A stretch of DNA of 64,000 bases from Burkholderiales bacterium (GTDB taxonomy: Bacteria > Pseudomonadota > Gammaproteobacteria > Burkholderiales > Burkholderiaceae_C). The notes under the pieces are model-generated. The model was not told the origin of the DNA, did not search any database, and was given only the letters and a program-made list of their open reading frames with translations. Of the stretch, positions 10,206 to 18,784 are shown in pieces (position 1 is the stretch's first letter; each line of letters starts with the position of its first letter). The translations under genes were made by a program, and so were the position numbers. The DNA lies in the NCBI GenBank assembly GCA_016223165.1, contig JACRPO010000007.1, positions 802,843-866,842 on the forward strand, written 5' to 3'.

Positions 10206-12431
10206 TCAGATCGCCAGCGGATCCACGTCCACCGCCCAACGGATCACACCGCGGTGGTGCGCGCGCAGCGCCACCAGCCCGGGCAGCCAGGCAGCCAGCG
10301 CGCGCTGCAGCAGCGGCCGTGAGCGCGACTCGACGAGCATCTGCACGCGCTCGACATCGGCCACGCGCGCCAGCGCCGGCGGCACCGGCGGATAGGCGCG
10401 GAGGTCCGCGGCCCCGGCCAGCGCCTGCAGTTGCACCGCGGCGTCGCGCAGGAAGGCGGTGGCCGCGGCCGCCTCGCGCGCCTCGGCGCGCACGAGCGCC
10501 AGGTGCGTGAAGGGGGGCAGGCCCGCGGCACGCCGCTCGTCGAGCTGCGCCTGCGCGAAAGCCTCGTAGTCGTGGCGCACCAGCGCCGCGTAGAGCGCAT
10601 GCCCCGGGCTCGTCGTCTGGATCCACATCTCGCTGCCGGCCGACTGCGCCGCGTCGCGGCCGGCGCGGCCGGCGGCCTGCATCAGGAGCGCGAACAGCCG
10701 CTCGGGGGCGCGGAAGTCGCTCGTGAAGAGGGCGCCGTCGGGGTTCACCGCCGCCACCAGCGTGACGCGACGGAAGTCGTGCCCCTTGGCGAGGATCTGC
10801 GTGCCCACGAGCACGTCGACCTCGCCGTCGTGCACGGCGGCGAGCTGGCGCGCGAGCTCGCCGACGCCGCGCGTGCTGTCGGCGTCGATGCGGGCGATGC
10901 GCGCACCGGGCAGCACGGCGGCGAGCTGCTCCTCGAGCTTCTCGGTGCCGCGGCCGATGGGCGCGATGTCGAGGTTGCCACACTCGGGGCAAGCACGCGG
11001 CACGCGCTCGGTGAGGCCGCAGTGGTGGCAGCGCAGCGTGCGGTCGGCCTTGTGGAAGACGCGCCAGGCGCTGCAATGCGGGCAGCCGCTCTTCCAACCG
11101 CAGGCCGGGCAGTGCAGCACCGGCGCATAGCCGCGCCGGTTGAGCAGCAGCAGGCTCTGCTCGCCGCGCTCGACGCGCTCGCGAAGGGCGGCGAGCAGGG
11201 GCGGCGCCAGCGGCGTCGCATCGCCGCTGCCGGCCCCCGGGCCGCTGGCCGGCAAGCGGCGCATGTCGACGAGGCGCACGCGCGGCAGCTCGCCGCCGCC
11301 GATGCGCTGCGGCAGCGCCAGCCGCCGGTAGCGCCCCTGCAGCACGCGCTGCCAGGTCTCCAGCGACGGCGTTGCCGAGCCCAGCAGCACCGGCACGCCG
11401 AGCTGGCGGGCGCGCCACACAGCGAGGTCGCGCGCCGAGTAGCGCGCCCCTTCCTGCTGCTTGAACGAGGCGTCGTGTTCCTCGTCGACGACGATGAGCC
11501 CCAGGCGCGGCAGGGAGGCGAAGACCGCCAGCCGCGTGCCGAGCACGAGATCGGCGCGGCCCTCGTGCGCGAGCAGCCAGTGGCGCAGGCGCTGCGCCGG
11601 TGTGAGCGCGCTGTGCAGGCTGGCCAGCGTGTGGGCCGGAAAGCGCGTGGCGAAGCGCGCCTCCAGTTGCGGCGTGAGGTTGATCTCGGGCACCAGCACG
11701 AGCACCTGCCGCCCCGCCTGCAGCGCACGCGCCGCCGCGCGCAGGTAGACCTCGGTCTTGCCGCTGCCGGTGACGCCGTGCAGCAGGGCCGGCGTCGCAT
11801 CGAGCGCGAAGGCTTCGAGCGCCGCGTCCTGGTCGGCCGTCAACGCCACCTGGGCGGCGGCACCGGCTGCCCCGGTGGGAGGCGCACCTGCGGCTGTCGG
11901 CTCGGGTTCCGGCGGCGCGGGCGACGTGGACGGCGCAGCCACCGCGGGCGGCGCGGGCGGCGCCGGCCGCTCCAGCCGCCGGAGGCGGCGCGCCAACTGC
12001 GTGTCGTCGATCTGGCGCAGCTGCGGCGGCAGCACCGCCAGCGCCAGCTCGCCAACGCCACGCTGGTAGTAGCCGGCCGCGAAGTCGATCAACGCGCGCC
12101 AGGAGGCGGAGAGCGGCGGCATCGCATCGAGCGCGGCCTTCACCGGCTTCAATGTTGGCGTCGGCGTCTGCGTGGCGGGCGATGCCGCCGCCTGCGCGGG
12201 CGTTGCGTCGGCTGCCGCAACCTCCGCGCCGGCACCGGCAAGCGCTGGCGGCCGGTCCCAGACGATGCCCGCCACCTCGCGGCGGCCCAGGGGCACGCGC
12301 ACCAGCGTTCCCGGCGCGAGTGTCCGCTCGCTCGTGTAGTCGAGCAGGCCCGTGGCGGCGGCCAGCGCCGCATGCCGTGGCGCTTCGACAGCCACCGTGA
12401 CGCGTACCGGCGGGCTCGTTTCGCCGCTCAT
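10206..12431 (-). CDS. priA: Primosomal protein N' (PriA helicase)
   Basis: Replication-restart helicase, 741 residues, that reloads the replisome at repaired forks. It has an N-terminal 3'-end binding domain (VTVAVEAPRHAALAAATGLLDYT), a low-complexity Ala/Pro-rich insert around residues 175-200, Walker A HGVTGSGKTE, Walker B VVDEEHD, and the zinc-binding cysteines CPACGWKSGCPHC and CHHCG plus CPECG. The motif RAGRDAAQSAGSEMWIQT near residue 565 belongs to helicase motif VI. hemE lies upstream across a 367-base gap, on the same strand. Confidence 0.95.
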   Translation of the reverse strand: MSGETSPPVRVTVAVEAPRHAALAAATGLLDYTSERTLAPGTLVRVPLGRREVAGIVWDRPPALAGAGAEVAAADATPAQAAASPATQTPTPTLKPVKAALDAMPPLSASWRALIDFAAGYYQRGVGELALAVLPPQLRQIDDTQLARRLRRLERPAPPAPPAVAAPSTSPAPPEPEPTAAGAPPTGAAGAAAQVALTADQDAALEAFALDATPALLHGVTGSGKTEVYLRAAARALQAGRQVLVLVPEINLTPQLEARFATRFPAHTLASLHSALTPAQRLRHWLLAHEGRADLVLGTRLAVFASLPRLGLIVVDEEHDASFKQQEGARYSARDLAVWRARQLGVPVLLGSATPSLETWQRVLQGRYRRLALPQRIGGGELPRVRLVDMRRLPASGPGAGSGDATPLAPPLLAALRERVERGEQSLLLLNRRGYAPVLHCPACGWKSGCPHCSAWRVFHKADRTLRCHHCGLTERVPRACPECGNLDIAPIGRGTEKLEEQLAAVLPGARIARIDADSTRGVGELARQLAAVHDGEVDVLVGTQILAKGHDFRRVTLVAAVNPDGALFTSDFRAPERLFALLMQAAGRAGRDAAQSAGSEMWIQTTSPGHALYAALVRHDYEAFAQAQLDERRAAGLPPFTHLALVRAEAREAAAATAFLRDAAVQLQALAGAADLRAYPPVPPALARVADVERVQMLVESRSRPLLQRALAAWLPGLVALRAHHRGVIRWAVDVDPLAI

Positions 12432-12531
12432 GTAACAGCTCGCCGCCGAAGCGGCTCGAGCCGAGGCTGCGCCTGAAGACCTCCACCCAAGTTCATGATT
12501 CCCAAGGACTTTTCGAGCTATCCAGAGAAAC

Positions 12532-12730
12532 TGTGGATAACAATGTGATCAAGCTGCGCCCAGACGCCGCAAGTGATTGATTTTTCGGCCCGCGGGTTGG
12601 CTTGCTCGCCGATGAGGCAAGACGCGCATTCTCGAAAAATCAACGACTTAGCACACAAGTCGTGCGTTTCCCGCGGCTTGCCGCCCCACTCGAATACGGG
12701 GGGGCCCTAAACCATGGGTCGTGGGGATAA
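12532..12730. promoter_or_regulatory. DnaA box, second imperfect box and AT-rich palindromes upstream of priA
   Basis: The 367-base gap between priA and hemE (12432-12798) is more AT-rich than its surroundings. It carries a perfect DnaA box (TGTGGATAA, 12532-12540) and a one-mismatch box (TGGGGATAA, 12722-12730). A 17-bp inverted repeat with two mismatches (arms 12571-12587 and 12633-12649, core TTGATTTTTCG) and a 7-bp repeat ACGACTT/AAGTCGT (12643-12663) share one arm and so offer alternative pairings. This could be a hemE terminator plus a priA promoter or operator. No ORF in the gap looks real. Confidence 0.5.
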
Positions 12731-12798
12731 GTCAAGCCCTGAGCACTCACTTACCCGCAGCGCGCGTTGCGGCGCCGCCGACCCGCACACGCCGGCCG

Positions 12799-13911
12799 TT
12801 ACGTCGCGTTGCGCGAGCGGCGTGAGTGGCCATGCACGGCCTCGACGAGCGCGGCCACGTGCTCGGGCGGGGTGAACTGGCTGATGCCGTGGCCGAGGTT
12901 GAAGACGTGCCCGCCGTGGCGCCCGTCGGGCCGCTTGGCCGCCCCGAAGCTGTCGAGCACGGCACGCGCCTCGGCGGCCACCACCGCGGGCGGCGCGAAG
13001 AGCACGGTCGGATCGAGGTTGCCCTGCAGCGCCACGCGGTCGTCGATGCGCTTGCGCGCCCTGCCGAGGTCGGTGGTCCAGTCCAGGCCGATCACATCGG
13101 CGCCGCCGCCCTCGGCCGGCTCGGCGATCTCCTCCAGCCAGCCACCGCCGCCCTTGGTGAAGACGATGCACGGCACGCGCCGCCCCTCGGCCTCGCGCTT
13201 GAGCTGGCGCACCACGGCGCGCGTGTAGCGCAGGCTGAAGGTGCGGAAGGCCGCGTCGGCGAGCACGCCGCCCCAGGAGTCGAACACCATCACCGCCTGC
13301 GCGCCGGCGTCGATCTGCGCATTGAGGTAGGCGGCCACCGCCTGAGCGTTGATGTCGAGGATGCGGTGCAGCAGGTCGGGCCGCGCGTAGAGCATCGTCT
13401 TGACGGTGCGGTAGTCGTCGGAGCCGGCCCCTTCGACCATGTAGCAGGCGAGCGTCCACGGGCTGCCCGAGAAGCCGATGAGCGGCACGCGCCCGGCCAG
13501 CGCCTTGCGGATGGAGCGCACGGCGTCGAAGACGTAGCGCAGCCGCGCCAGGTCGGGCACGGCCAGGCGCGCCACGGCCGCTTCGTCGCGCACCGGGTGC
13601 GCGAAGCGGGGGCCCTCGCCGGCAGCGAAGCTGAGGCCGAGGCCCATCGCGTCGGGCACGGTGAGGATGTCGGAGAAGAGAATGGCGGCGTCCAGCGGCC
13701 AGCGTTCCAGCGGCTGCAGCGTCACCTCGGTGGCGAAGTCGGGGTTCGTCGCCAGGCCCATGAAGCTGCCGGCGCGCGCGCGCGTGGCGTTGTACTCGGG
13801 CAGGTAGCGGCCGGCCTGGCGCATCAGCCACAACGGCGTGTAGGCGGTGGGCTCGCGCAGGCAGGCGCGCAGGAAGGTGTCGTTCCTCAGCGCAGTGGCG
13901 GGCTCGCTCAT
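12799..13911 (-). CDS. hemE: Uroporphyrinogen decarboxylase
   Basis: Heme pathway enzyme that converts uroporphyrinogen III to coproporphyrinogen III, 370 residues. The start at 13911 ([16 protein letters not shown]) has GGAG eleven bases upstream. Family signatures are intact: [16 protein letters not shown] with the substrate-binding arginines, [19 protein letters not shown] with the catalytic Asp, [13 protein letters not shown] and [17 protein letters not shown]. The frame stays open upstream into a 9-bp repeat coding for His-Glu-Arg, which explains the longer ORF in the track; that part is not expected to be translated. Confidence 0.95.
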   Translation of the reverse strand: MSEPATALRNDTFLRACLREPTAYTPLWLMRQAGRYLPEYNATRARAGSFMGLATNPDFATEVTLQPLERWPLDAAILFSDILTVPDAMGLGLSFAAGEGPRFAHPVRDEAAVARLAVPDLARLRYVFDAVRSIRKALAGRVPLIGFSGSPWTLACYMVEGAGSDDYRTVKTMLYARPDLLHRILDINAQAVAAYLNAQIDAGAQAVMVFDSWGGVLADAAFRTFSLRYTRAVVRQLKREAEGRRVPCIVFTKGGGGWLEEIAEPAEGGGADVIGLDWTTDLGRARKRIDDRVALQGNLDPTVLFAPPAVVAAEARAVLDSFGAAKRPDGRHGGHVFNLGHGISQFTPPEHVAALVEAVHGHSRRSRNAT

Positions 13912-14014
13912 CGGGCGGACTCCGCGCTGCGCGCCGCGCCGGGCCCGATGCGGCCGGTGCTTCTTCTCATGCCTCTCGTGCCTCTCGTGCTTCTCGTGCG
14001 GCTCATCAGGCTCA

Positions 14015-14836
14015 TTATCCGGGCGCCGCCCGGGCGGCCGGCCCGCGCCCAGCCAGCCACGCGTGCCAGCGCGCCTCGCCGCCGTCGGCGTCCCGGGCCA
14101 ACTGCCAGAGCAGCGACTGCGGCACGACGTAGGTGCCGCCGGCGGCACGCGCCAGGCCACGGGCCAGCGTCACCGCCAGCCGCGCCAGGACCACGGCGCG
14201 CAGCGGCTGCTCGCGCTGCGGAATCATCCAGCGCAGCTGCGAGAGCCACCACTGCGCGAAGCGTTCGAGCCAGCCGCCGGCGCGTGCCGCCGCGATGTCC
14301 TGCGAAGGCTTGAGCAGCACCAGGTGCTCGAAGCCGAGCGCGGCCACCGCCGCCTCGTCGTGCGTGGCAAGGCCGGCGGTCAGGGCCTGCGGCAGCATCG
14401 AGCTCGCATGCGGCAAGGCGACCACGAGGCGCTGCACGCCGCCTTCGCGCAGCCGGCGTGCGAGCGCGGGCAGCGCCTGCGGCTGCGGCATGGCGAAGGC
14501 TTCGTCGCGGCCGTTGCTGAAGCGCTCGCGCTCGAAGACGATGAAGGCGATGCTGGCCTGCAACGGCCCCGGTGCGGCGAGGCGCGCTTCCGGCAGCGCC
14601 GTGAGGCCGCGCATCGTGCTCATGAACGACGCCACCGCAGGCGCCGCCACCCAGGCCTGCACCGACGCGAAGCGCCCGGCCGCCAGCGCCTCGGCCAGCA
14701 GGGCCGAGCCGAGGCGACCGCCGGCGCCGAGCACGAGGGCGTGCTCGAGCGGCAGCAGCGCCGGCGAAGTCGGCGCAGCGGCGCCGGGCGCCGCTGCGCC
14801 ACTGGCTGCGCGCAAGGCATTGCCGAGGGGGTCCAT
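14015..14836 (-). CDS. Rossmann-fold NAD(P)-binding protein of unknown role
   Basis: A 273-residue protein ([13 protein letters not shown]) with a nucleotide-binding N-terminus [19 protein letters not shown] and an overall pattern like an atypical short-chain dehydrogenase or nucleoside-diphosphate-sugar epimerase. I see no Tyr-x-x-x-Lys catalytic pair, so it may bind NAD(P) without that chemistry. The C-terminal part includes [20 protein letters not shown] and [19 protein letters not shown]. It lies 103 bases upstream of hemE on the same strand and is divergent from lemA. The gap to hemE holds 9-bp repeats of TCTCGTGCC type. Confidence 0.65.
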   Translation of the reverse strand: MDPLGNALRAASGAAAPGAAAPTSPALLPLEHALVLGAGGRLGSALLAEALAAGRFASVQAWVAAPAVASFMSTMRGLTALPEARLAAPGPLQASIAFIVFERERFSNGRDEAFAMPQPQALPALARRLREGGVQRLVVALPHASSMLPQALTAGLATHDEAAVAALGFEHLVLLKPSQDIAAARAGGWLERFAQWWLSQLRWMIPQREQPLRAVVLARLAVTLARGLARAAGGTYVVPQSLLWQLARDADGGEARWHAWLAGRGPAARAAPG

Positions 14837-14947
14837 GCATCTCCCGCTTGAACTCACATTGTCCCGCCCCATCGCGCCGCCGGGTACGATGCGCGCCGCC
14901 GCAAGGGTGGCACGAGATCGCCGGACCGGGTTGCCAGGAGGAAGAAC

Positions 14948-15673
14948 ATGACGATCATTCACGCAGCAGGCCACGCAGCGGCGCTGTCCGGGCGCCCAGC
15001 CGCACGCACCGGCCGCCGCGGCCGGACGACGGTGCTGTCGCTCGTCTTCATGTTGGCGCTGGGCCCGCTGATGGGCTCGCTGAGCGGCTGCGGCTACAAC
15101 GACTTCCAGCGGCTGGACGAGCAGGTCAAGGCTGCGTGGTCGGAGGTGCTCAACCAGTACCAGCGGCGCGCCGACCTCATCCCGAACATCGTCAACACGG
15201 TGCGCGGCGAGGCCAACTTCGAGCAGGAGACGCTCACGCGCGTGGTGCAGGCGCGCGCCCGCGCCACGGGCATCCAGGCCACGCCCGAGCTCGTCAACGA
15301 CCCCGAGGCGTTCGCGAAGTTCCAGGCCGCGCAGGGCGAGCTGACGAGCGCGCTGTCGCGCCTGATGGTCGTCGTCGAGCAGTACCCGAACCTGAAGGCC
15401 AACCAGGGCTTCCAGGACCTGCGCGTGCAGCTCGAAGGCACCGAGAACCGCATCACCGTGGCGCGCAACCGCTACATCAAGACGGTGGCCGACTACAACG
15501 TGCTGGCGCGCCAGTTCCCGACCAACCTCACAGCGATGGCTTTCGGCTACACCGTGAAGCCGAGCTTCACGGTGCAGAACGAGGCGCAGATCTCGGCGCC
15601 GCCGGTGGTGAACTTCGACAAGCCCGGCAGCGCGCCCGCGCCTGCGCCGGCGGCGCCCCCGGCCTCCAGGTAG
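14948..15673 (+). CDS. lemA: LemA family lipoprotein
   Basis: LemA protein of 241 residues. A strong ribosome site (CCAGGAGGAAG) stands just before the ATG. A long N-terminus leads to a hydrophobic segment ending in the lipobox-like LSGC, after which comes the coiled-coil LemA domain: LDEQVKAAWSEVLNQYQRRADLIPNIVNTV, LSRLMVVVEQYPNLKAN and ARNRYIKTVADYNVLARQFP. The tail is Ala/Pro-rich. It is the first gene of a lemA-TPM-TPM operon, a common arrangement of envelope proteins whose molecular function is poorly known. Confidence 0.92.
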   Translation: MTIIHAAGHAAALSGRPAARTGRRGRTTVLSLVFMLALGPLMGSLSGCGYNDFQRLDEQVKAAWSEVLNQYQRRADLIPNIVNTVRGEANFEQETLTRVVQARARATGIQATPELVNDPEAFAKFQAAQGELTSALSRLMVVVEQYPNLKANQGFQDLRVQLEGTENRITVARNRYIKTVADYNVLARQFPTNLTAMAFGYTVKPSFTVQNEAQISAPPVVNFDKPGSAPAPAPAAPPASR

Positions 15674-15691
15674 GCCGTCGGCAGGCTCGCG

Positions 15692-16690
15692 GTGCGCTGG
15701 CGAACGCCGTGGCCTGGCCCGGCGGCAGCGTCGGGCCGCCGGCAATGGCTCGCGTCGCTGGGGCTGCTGCGCGCCCTGGGCTCGCTGCGGCTGCTCGGCC
15801 TGCTGGTGGCCGCCCTGTGCTGCGCCGTCGCATCGGCCCGGGCGCAACTGCCGGTGCCGGCGCTCTCGGCCCGCGTGATCGACGAGACCGGCACGCTGAG
15901 CGCGCCGCAGCGCAGCGCGCTCGAAGCCAAGCTCGCCGCCTTCGAGGCGCAGGCGGGGCCGCAGATCGTCGTGCTGCTCGTGCCGGCCACGGCGCCGGAG
16001 GACATCGCCGCCTATGCGCAGCGCGTCGCCGACAGCTGGAAGATCGGCCGCCGCGACCAGGGCGATGGCGTGCTCGTCGTGGTGGCGAAGAACGAACGGC
16101 GCGTGCGCATCGAGGTGGCCAAGGCGCTCGAGGGCGCTATTCCCGACCTCGCGGCGCGGCAGATCATCGACAACGCGATCCGCCCCGCCTTCCGCGCCGA
16201 CGACTACGCCGGCGGGCTGAATGCCGCGATCGACCAGCTCATGGGGCGCATCCGCGGCGAGGGGCTGCCCGCGCCGGCGCCAGTGCCGGCACGCGAGCTG
16301 CCGGGGCTGCAGCTCGAGGAACTGGCGATGTTCCTCTTCGTCGCCGTGCCGATCATCGCCACGGTGCTGACGCGCCTGTTCGGCCGCAAGCTCGGCTCGC
16401 TCTTCGCCGCCGGCGGCGCCGGCTACGCAGGCTGGTGGTTCAGCGCCAGCGCCTGGGTGGCCGCCGGCGTCGGCCTGGCCGCGCTGGTGCTCGTGGGCAT
16501 CATCGGCTTCGGCGCCACGGCCAGCCGCGCCATGCGTCGCGCCGGCGGCCGCACGCTGCCGCACGTGGGTGGCTGGGACGGCGGCGGCTGGGGCGGGGGC
16601 TGGAGCGGCGGCGGCTCGGGCGGCGGCGGTGGCTTCTCCTCCGGCGGTGGTGGCGACTTCGGCGGCGGCGGCGCCTCCGGAGACTGGTGA
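15692..16690 (+). CDS. TPM-domain membrane protein (YgcG-like), secreted part plus GGGG tail
   Basis: 332 residues from a GTG start at 15692, 19 bases after lemA. A signal/anchor sequence (LLGLLVAALCCAVASARAQ) precedes a TPM domain of about 130 residues (VIDETGTLSAPQRSALEAKL, IGRRDQGDGVLVVVAKNERRVRIEV, RPAFRADDYAGGL). Two or three hydrophobic segments and a Gly/Ser-rich tail ending GGGGASGDW follow, as is typical of the YgcG group. It is probably an inner-membrane protein with the TPM domain outside. Its partner genes lemA and the next TPM gene are in the same operon. Confidence 0.9.
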   Translation: MRWRTPWPGPAAASGRRQWLASLGLLRALGSLRLLGLLVAALCCAVASARAQLPVPALSARVIDETGTLSAPQRSALEAKLAAFEAQAGPQIVVLLVPATAPEDIAAYAQRVADSWKIGRRDQGDGVLVVVAKNERRVRIEVAKALEGAIPDLAARQIIDNAIRPAFRADDYAGGLNAAIDQLMGRIRGEGLPAPAPVPARELPGLQLEELAMFLFVAVPIIATVLTRLFGRKLGSLFAAGGAGYAGWWFSASAWVAAGVGLAALVLVGIIGFGATASRAMRRAGGRTLPHVGGWDGGGWGGGWSGGGSGGGGGFSSGGGGDFGGGGASGDW

Positions 16691-16701
16691 GGCCGAGGGA
16701 A

Positions 16702-17256
16702 ATGGGCAGCAGCAACGCGGGCAGTGCAGGGCGGGTCGCGCCGCAGGCGGGCAACCGCCTCGTGCGCATCCTGCGCCACCGCTGGTTCGACGAGGGCGAC
16801 ACGGCGCGCGCGCTCGACGCGGCGGCACTGGCGCGGCTCGAGCAGCAGGTGGCGGCGAGCGAGCGGCGGCACAGCGGCGAGATCCGCCTGTGCGTGGAGG
16901 CCGGCCTGCCGCTTTCGTACCTGTGGCGGCGGGCGGCGGCGCGCGAACGCGCCGTCGCGCTCTTCGGCAAGCTGCGCGTCTGGGACACCGAGCACAACAA
17001 CGGCGTTCTCGTCTACCTGCTGCTGGCCGAGCACGCCATCGAGATCGTCGCCGACCGGGGCCTCGCGCGGCACGTGCCGCCCGCCCACTGGACCGAGGTG
17101 CTGGCCGGCATGCGCGAGGCCTTCCGCGCCGGGCGCTTCGAGGCCGGGCTGCAGGAGGCGGTCAAGGCCGTCGATGCGATGCTGGCCGCGCACTTCCCGC
17201 TTGCCGCGGGCGCGGCCAATCCGAACGAACTGCCCGACGCCGCTGACCTGCGCTGA
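16702..17256 (+). CDS. Cytoplasmic TPM-domain protein
   Basis: 184 residues, starting at ATG 16702 behind the ribosome site GAGGGA. It carries a second TPM domain (SERRHSGEIRLCVEAGLPL, VWDTEHNNGVLVYLLLAEHAIEIVADRGLARHV, REAFRAGRFEAGLQEAVKAV) without a signal peptide, so it is probably cytoplasmic. It closes the lemA operon. The long ORF at 14848 in the track shares its frame only by chance. Confidence 0.88.
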   Translation: MGSSNAGSAGRVAPQAGNRLVRILRHRWFDEGDTARALDAAALARLEQQVAASERRHSGEIRLCVEAGLPLSYLWRRAAARERAVALFGKLRVWDTEHNNGVLVYLLLAEHAIEIVADRGLARHVPPAHWTEVLAGMREAFRAGRFEAGLQEAVKAVDAMLAAHFPLAAGAANPNELPDAADLR

Positions 17257-17496
17257 AGCGCGGCCGCTCGTCGCCGCAGCGGCACGCACCGCCTCAGGGC
17301 GGTTGGAGCGGCCGGGGGCGGCTCGGGCCGCGGCAGCGCAGCCGTGCGCGGAGGGCGCCCGGGCACGTGCAGCGCCGGCCCGTACGAAGGGCAGGAAGGG
17401 CACTCCCGCCACTCCATGCGTGCGGCGCATCGTCGGATGCTACGTAGAAGCGCGGGGGCTCCCGCGAGGGGGCGACTCCTATACTGCCGCCCGCTT

Positions 17497-17513
17497 TTGG
17501 GGCTTAAGTTGCA
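17497..17513 (+). promoter_or_regulatory. Possible sigma-54 promoter of the aap operon
   Basis: TTGGGGC-T-TAAG-TTGCA keeps the -24 GG and -12 GC pairs and their 10-base spacing, but three positions of the -24 element differ from consensus. It would start transcription near 17524, about 85 bases before aapJ. A TATACT at 17480-17485 could instead be a sigma-70 -10 box, though no good -35 lies before it. The rest of the 353-base gap (17257-17609) holds a CGCGGG-CCCGCG hairpin near 17451-17465 that may end the lemA transcript, and nothing else I can name. Confidence 0.4.
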
Positions 17514-17609
17514 CCTCGACAGAGGCTGGTCGGCATCTTGCTTTGTCGTGCGACCACAGCCCCGCGGGGCCCCGAAACAACCGCCATCACCATCTCAGGA
17601 GCGCATTCG

Positions 17610-18644
17610 ATGTCCACAAAACTCTTCGTCACACTGGGCGCCTTCGCCGCCGCCCTCGGCATGGCGAGCACGCCGGCGATGGCCGGCAAGGACCTCGATG
17701 CGATCAAGGCGCGCGGCGCGCTCGTGTGCGGCGTCAACACCGGCCTTGCCGGCTTCTCGGCCGCCGACAGCCAGGGCAAGTGGACCGGCCTGGACGTCGA
17801 CTACTGCCGTGCGCTCGCCGCGGCCATCCTCGGCGACGCCAACAAGGTGCGCTTCAATCCGCTGACGGCGCAGCAGCGCTTCACCGCGTTGCAGTCGGGC
17901 GAGATCGACGTGCTGTCGCGCAACACCACCTGGACGCTGACGCGCGACGCGTCGCTCGGCATGCACTTCGTCGGCGTCACGTTCTACGACGGCCAGGGCT
18001 TCATGGTCCCGAAGAAGCTCAACATCAAGAGTGCCAAGCAGCTCAAGGGCGCCACCGTCTGCGTGCAGTCGGGCACCACCACCGAACTCAACCTCACCGA
18101 CTTCTCGCGCGCCAACGCCCTCAACCTGAAGCCGGTGGTGTTCGAGAAGCAGGAGGCCTCCACCGGCGCCTACTTCTCCGGCCGCTGCCAGGTCTTCACC
18201 ACCGACGCCTCGGGCCTCGCCTCCATCCGCAGCAAGGAGGCGCAGAAGCCCGAAGACCACGTCATCCTGCCCGAGCTGATCTCCAAGGAACCTCTCGGCC
18301 CCTCGGTGCGTCGCGGCGACGACGACTTCTTCGCCATCGCCAAGTGGGTGCTCAATGCGCTGCTCGAGGCCGAGGAACACGGCATCACGCAGGCCAACGT
18401 CGACGAGATGAAGAAGGACAGCAAGAACCCCGGGGTGATGCGCATGCTCGGCGCCGGCACCGAGGACACGGGCAAGCTGCTCGGCCTGGACAAGGAATGG
18501 GCCTACCGCGCCATCAAGGCGGTTGGCAACTACGGCGAGATCTTCGAGCGCCATGTCGGCCCGAAGACCTCCCTCAACCTGCCGCGCGGCACCAACAACC
18601 TGTGGAACAAGGGCGGCGTGATGTACGCGCCGCCGGTGCGCTAG
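17610..18644 (+). CDS. aapJ: General L-amino acid ABC transporter, periplasmic binding protein
   Basis: Periplasmic solute-binding protein, 344 residues, of the broad-range amino-acid transporter AapJQMP. Signal peptide MSTKLFVTLGAFAAALGMASTPAMA, then GKDLDAIKARGALVCGVNTGLAGFS and the domain crossover TVCVQSGTTTELNLTDF. The C-terminus NNLWNKGGVMYAPPVR is typical of AapJ/BztA. The ribosome site is CAGGAG, seven bases before the ATG. The order J-Q-M-P matches the Rhizobium operon. Confidence 0.94.
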   Translation: MSTKLFVTLGAFAAALGMASTPAMAGKDLDAIKARGALVCGVNTGLAGFSAADSQGKWTGLDVDYCRALAAAILGDANKVRFNPLTAQQRFTALQSGEIDVLSRNTTWTLTRDASLGMHFVGVTFYDGQGFMVPKKLNIKSAKQLKGATVCVQSGTTTELNLTDFSRANALNLKPVVFEKQEASTGAYFSGRCQVFTTDASGLASIRSKEAQKPEDHVILPELISKEPLGPSVRRGDDDFFAIAKWVLNALLEAEEHGITQANVDEMKKDSKNPGVMRMLGAGTEDTGKLLGLDKEWAYRAIKAVGNYGEIFERHVGPKTSLNLPRGTNNLWNKGGVMYAPPVR

Positions 18645-18674
18645 GGCGCCGGCACCCCGCCGTACCGTGGCGCC
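18645..18674 (+). promoter_or_regulatory. Intercistronic stem between aapJ and aapQ
   Basis: GGCGCC and CAC just after the aapJ stop can pair with GTGGCGCC at 18667-18674. Such stems after a binding-protein gene often protect its mRNA and lower read-through into the permeases. The pairing is interrupted by two bases, so the call is tentative. Confidence 0.3.
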
Positions 18675-18784
18675 GGGTCGTCGCTGATGACAGCCCGACG
18701 CCCCCACCGACTGCGCCGGCGGGCCCGAGAGATGCGTTCCGGGCCCGCGTCCCTCTCCTCTTCTTCCTCACCGGGAGCCCCGCA

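Noticed and set aside
12432-12798. Chromosomal replication origin
   Set aside because: Only one perfect and one imperfect DnaA box are present, and dnaA, dnaN, rpmH and parAB are absent. The gap is kept as a regulatory candidate only.
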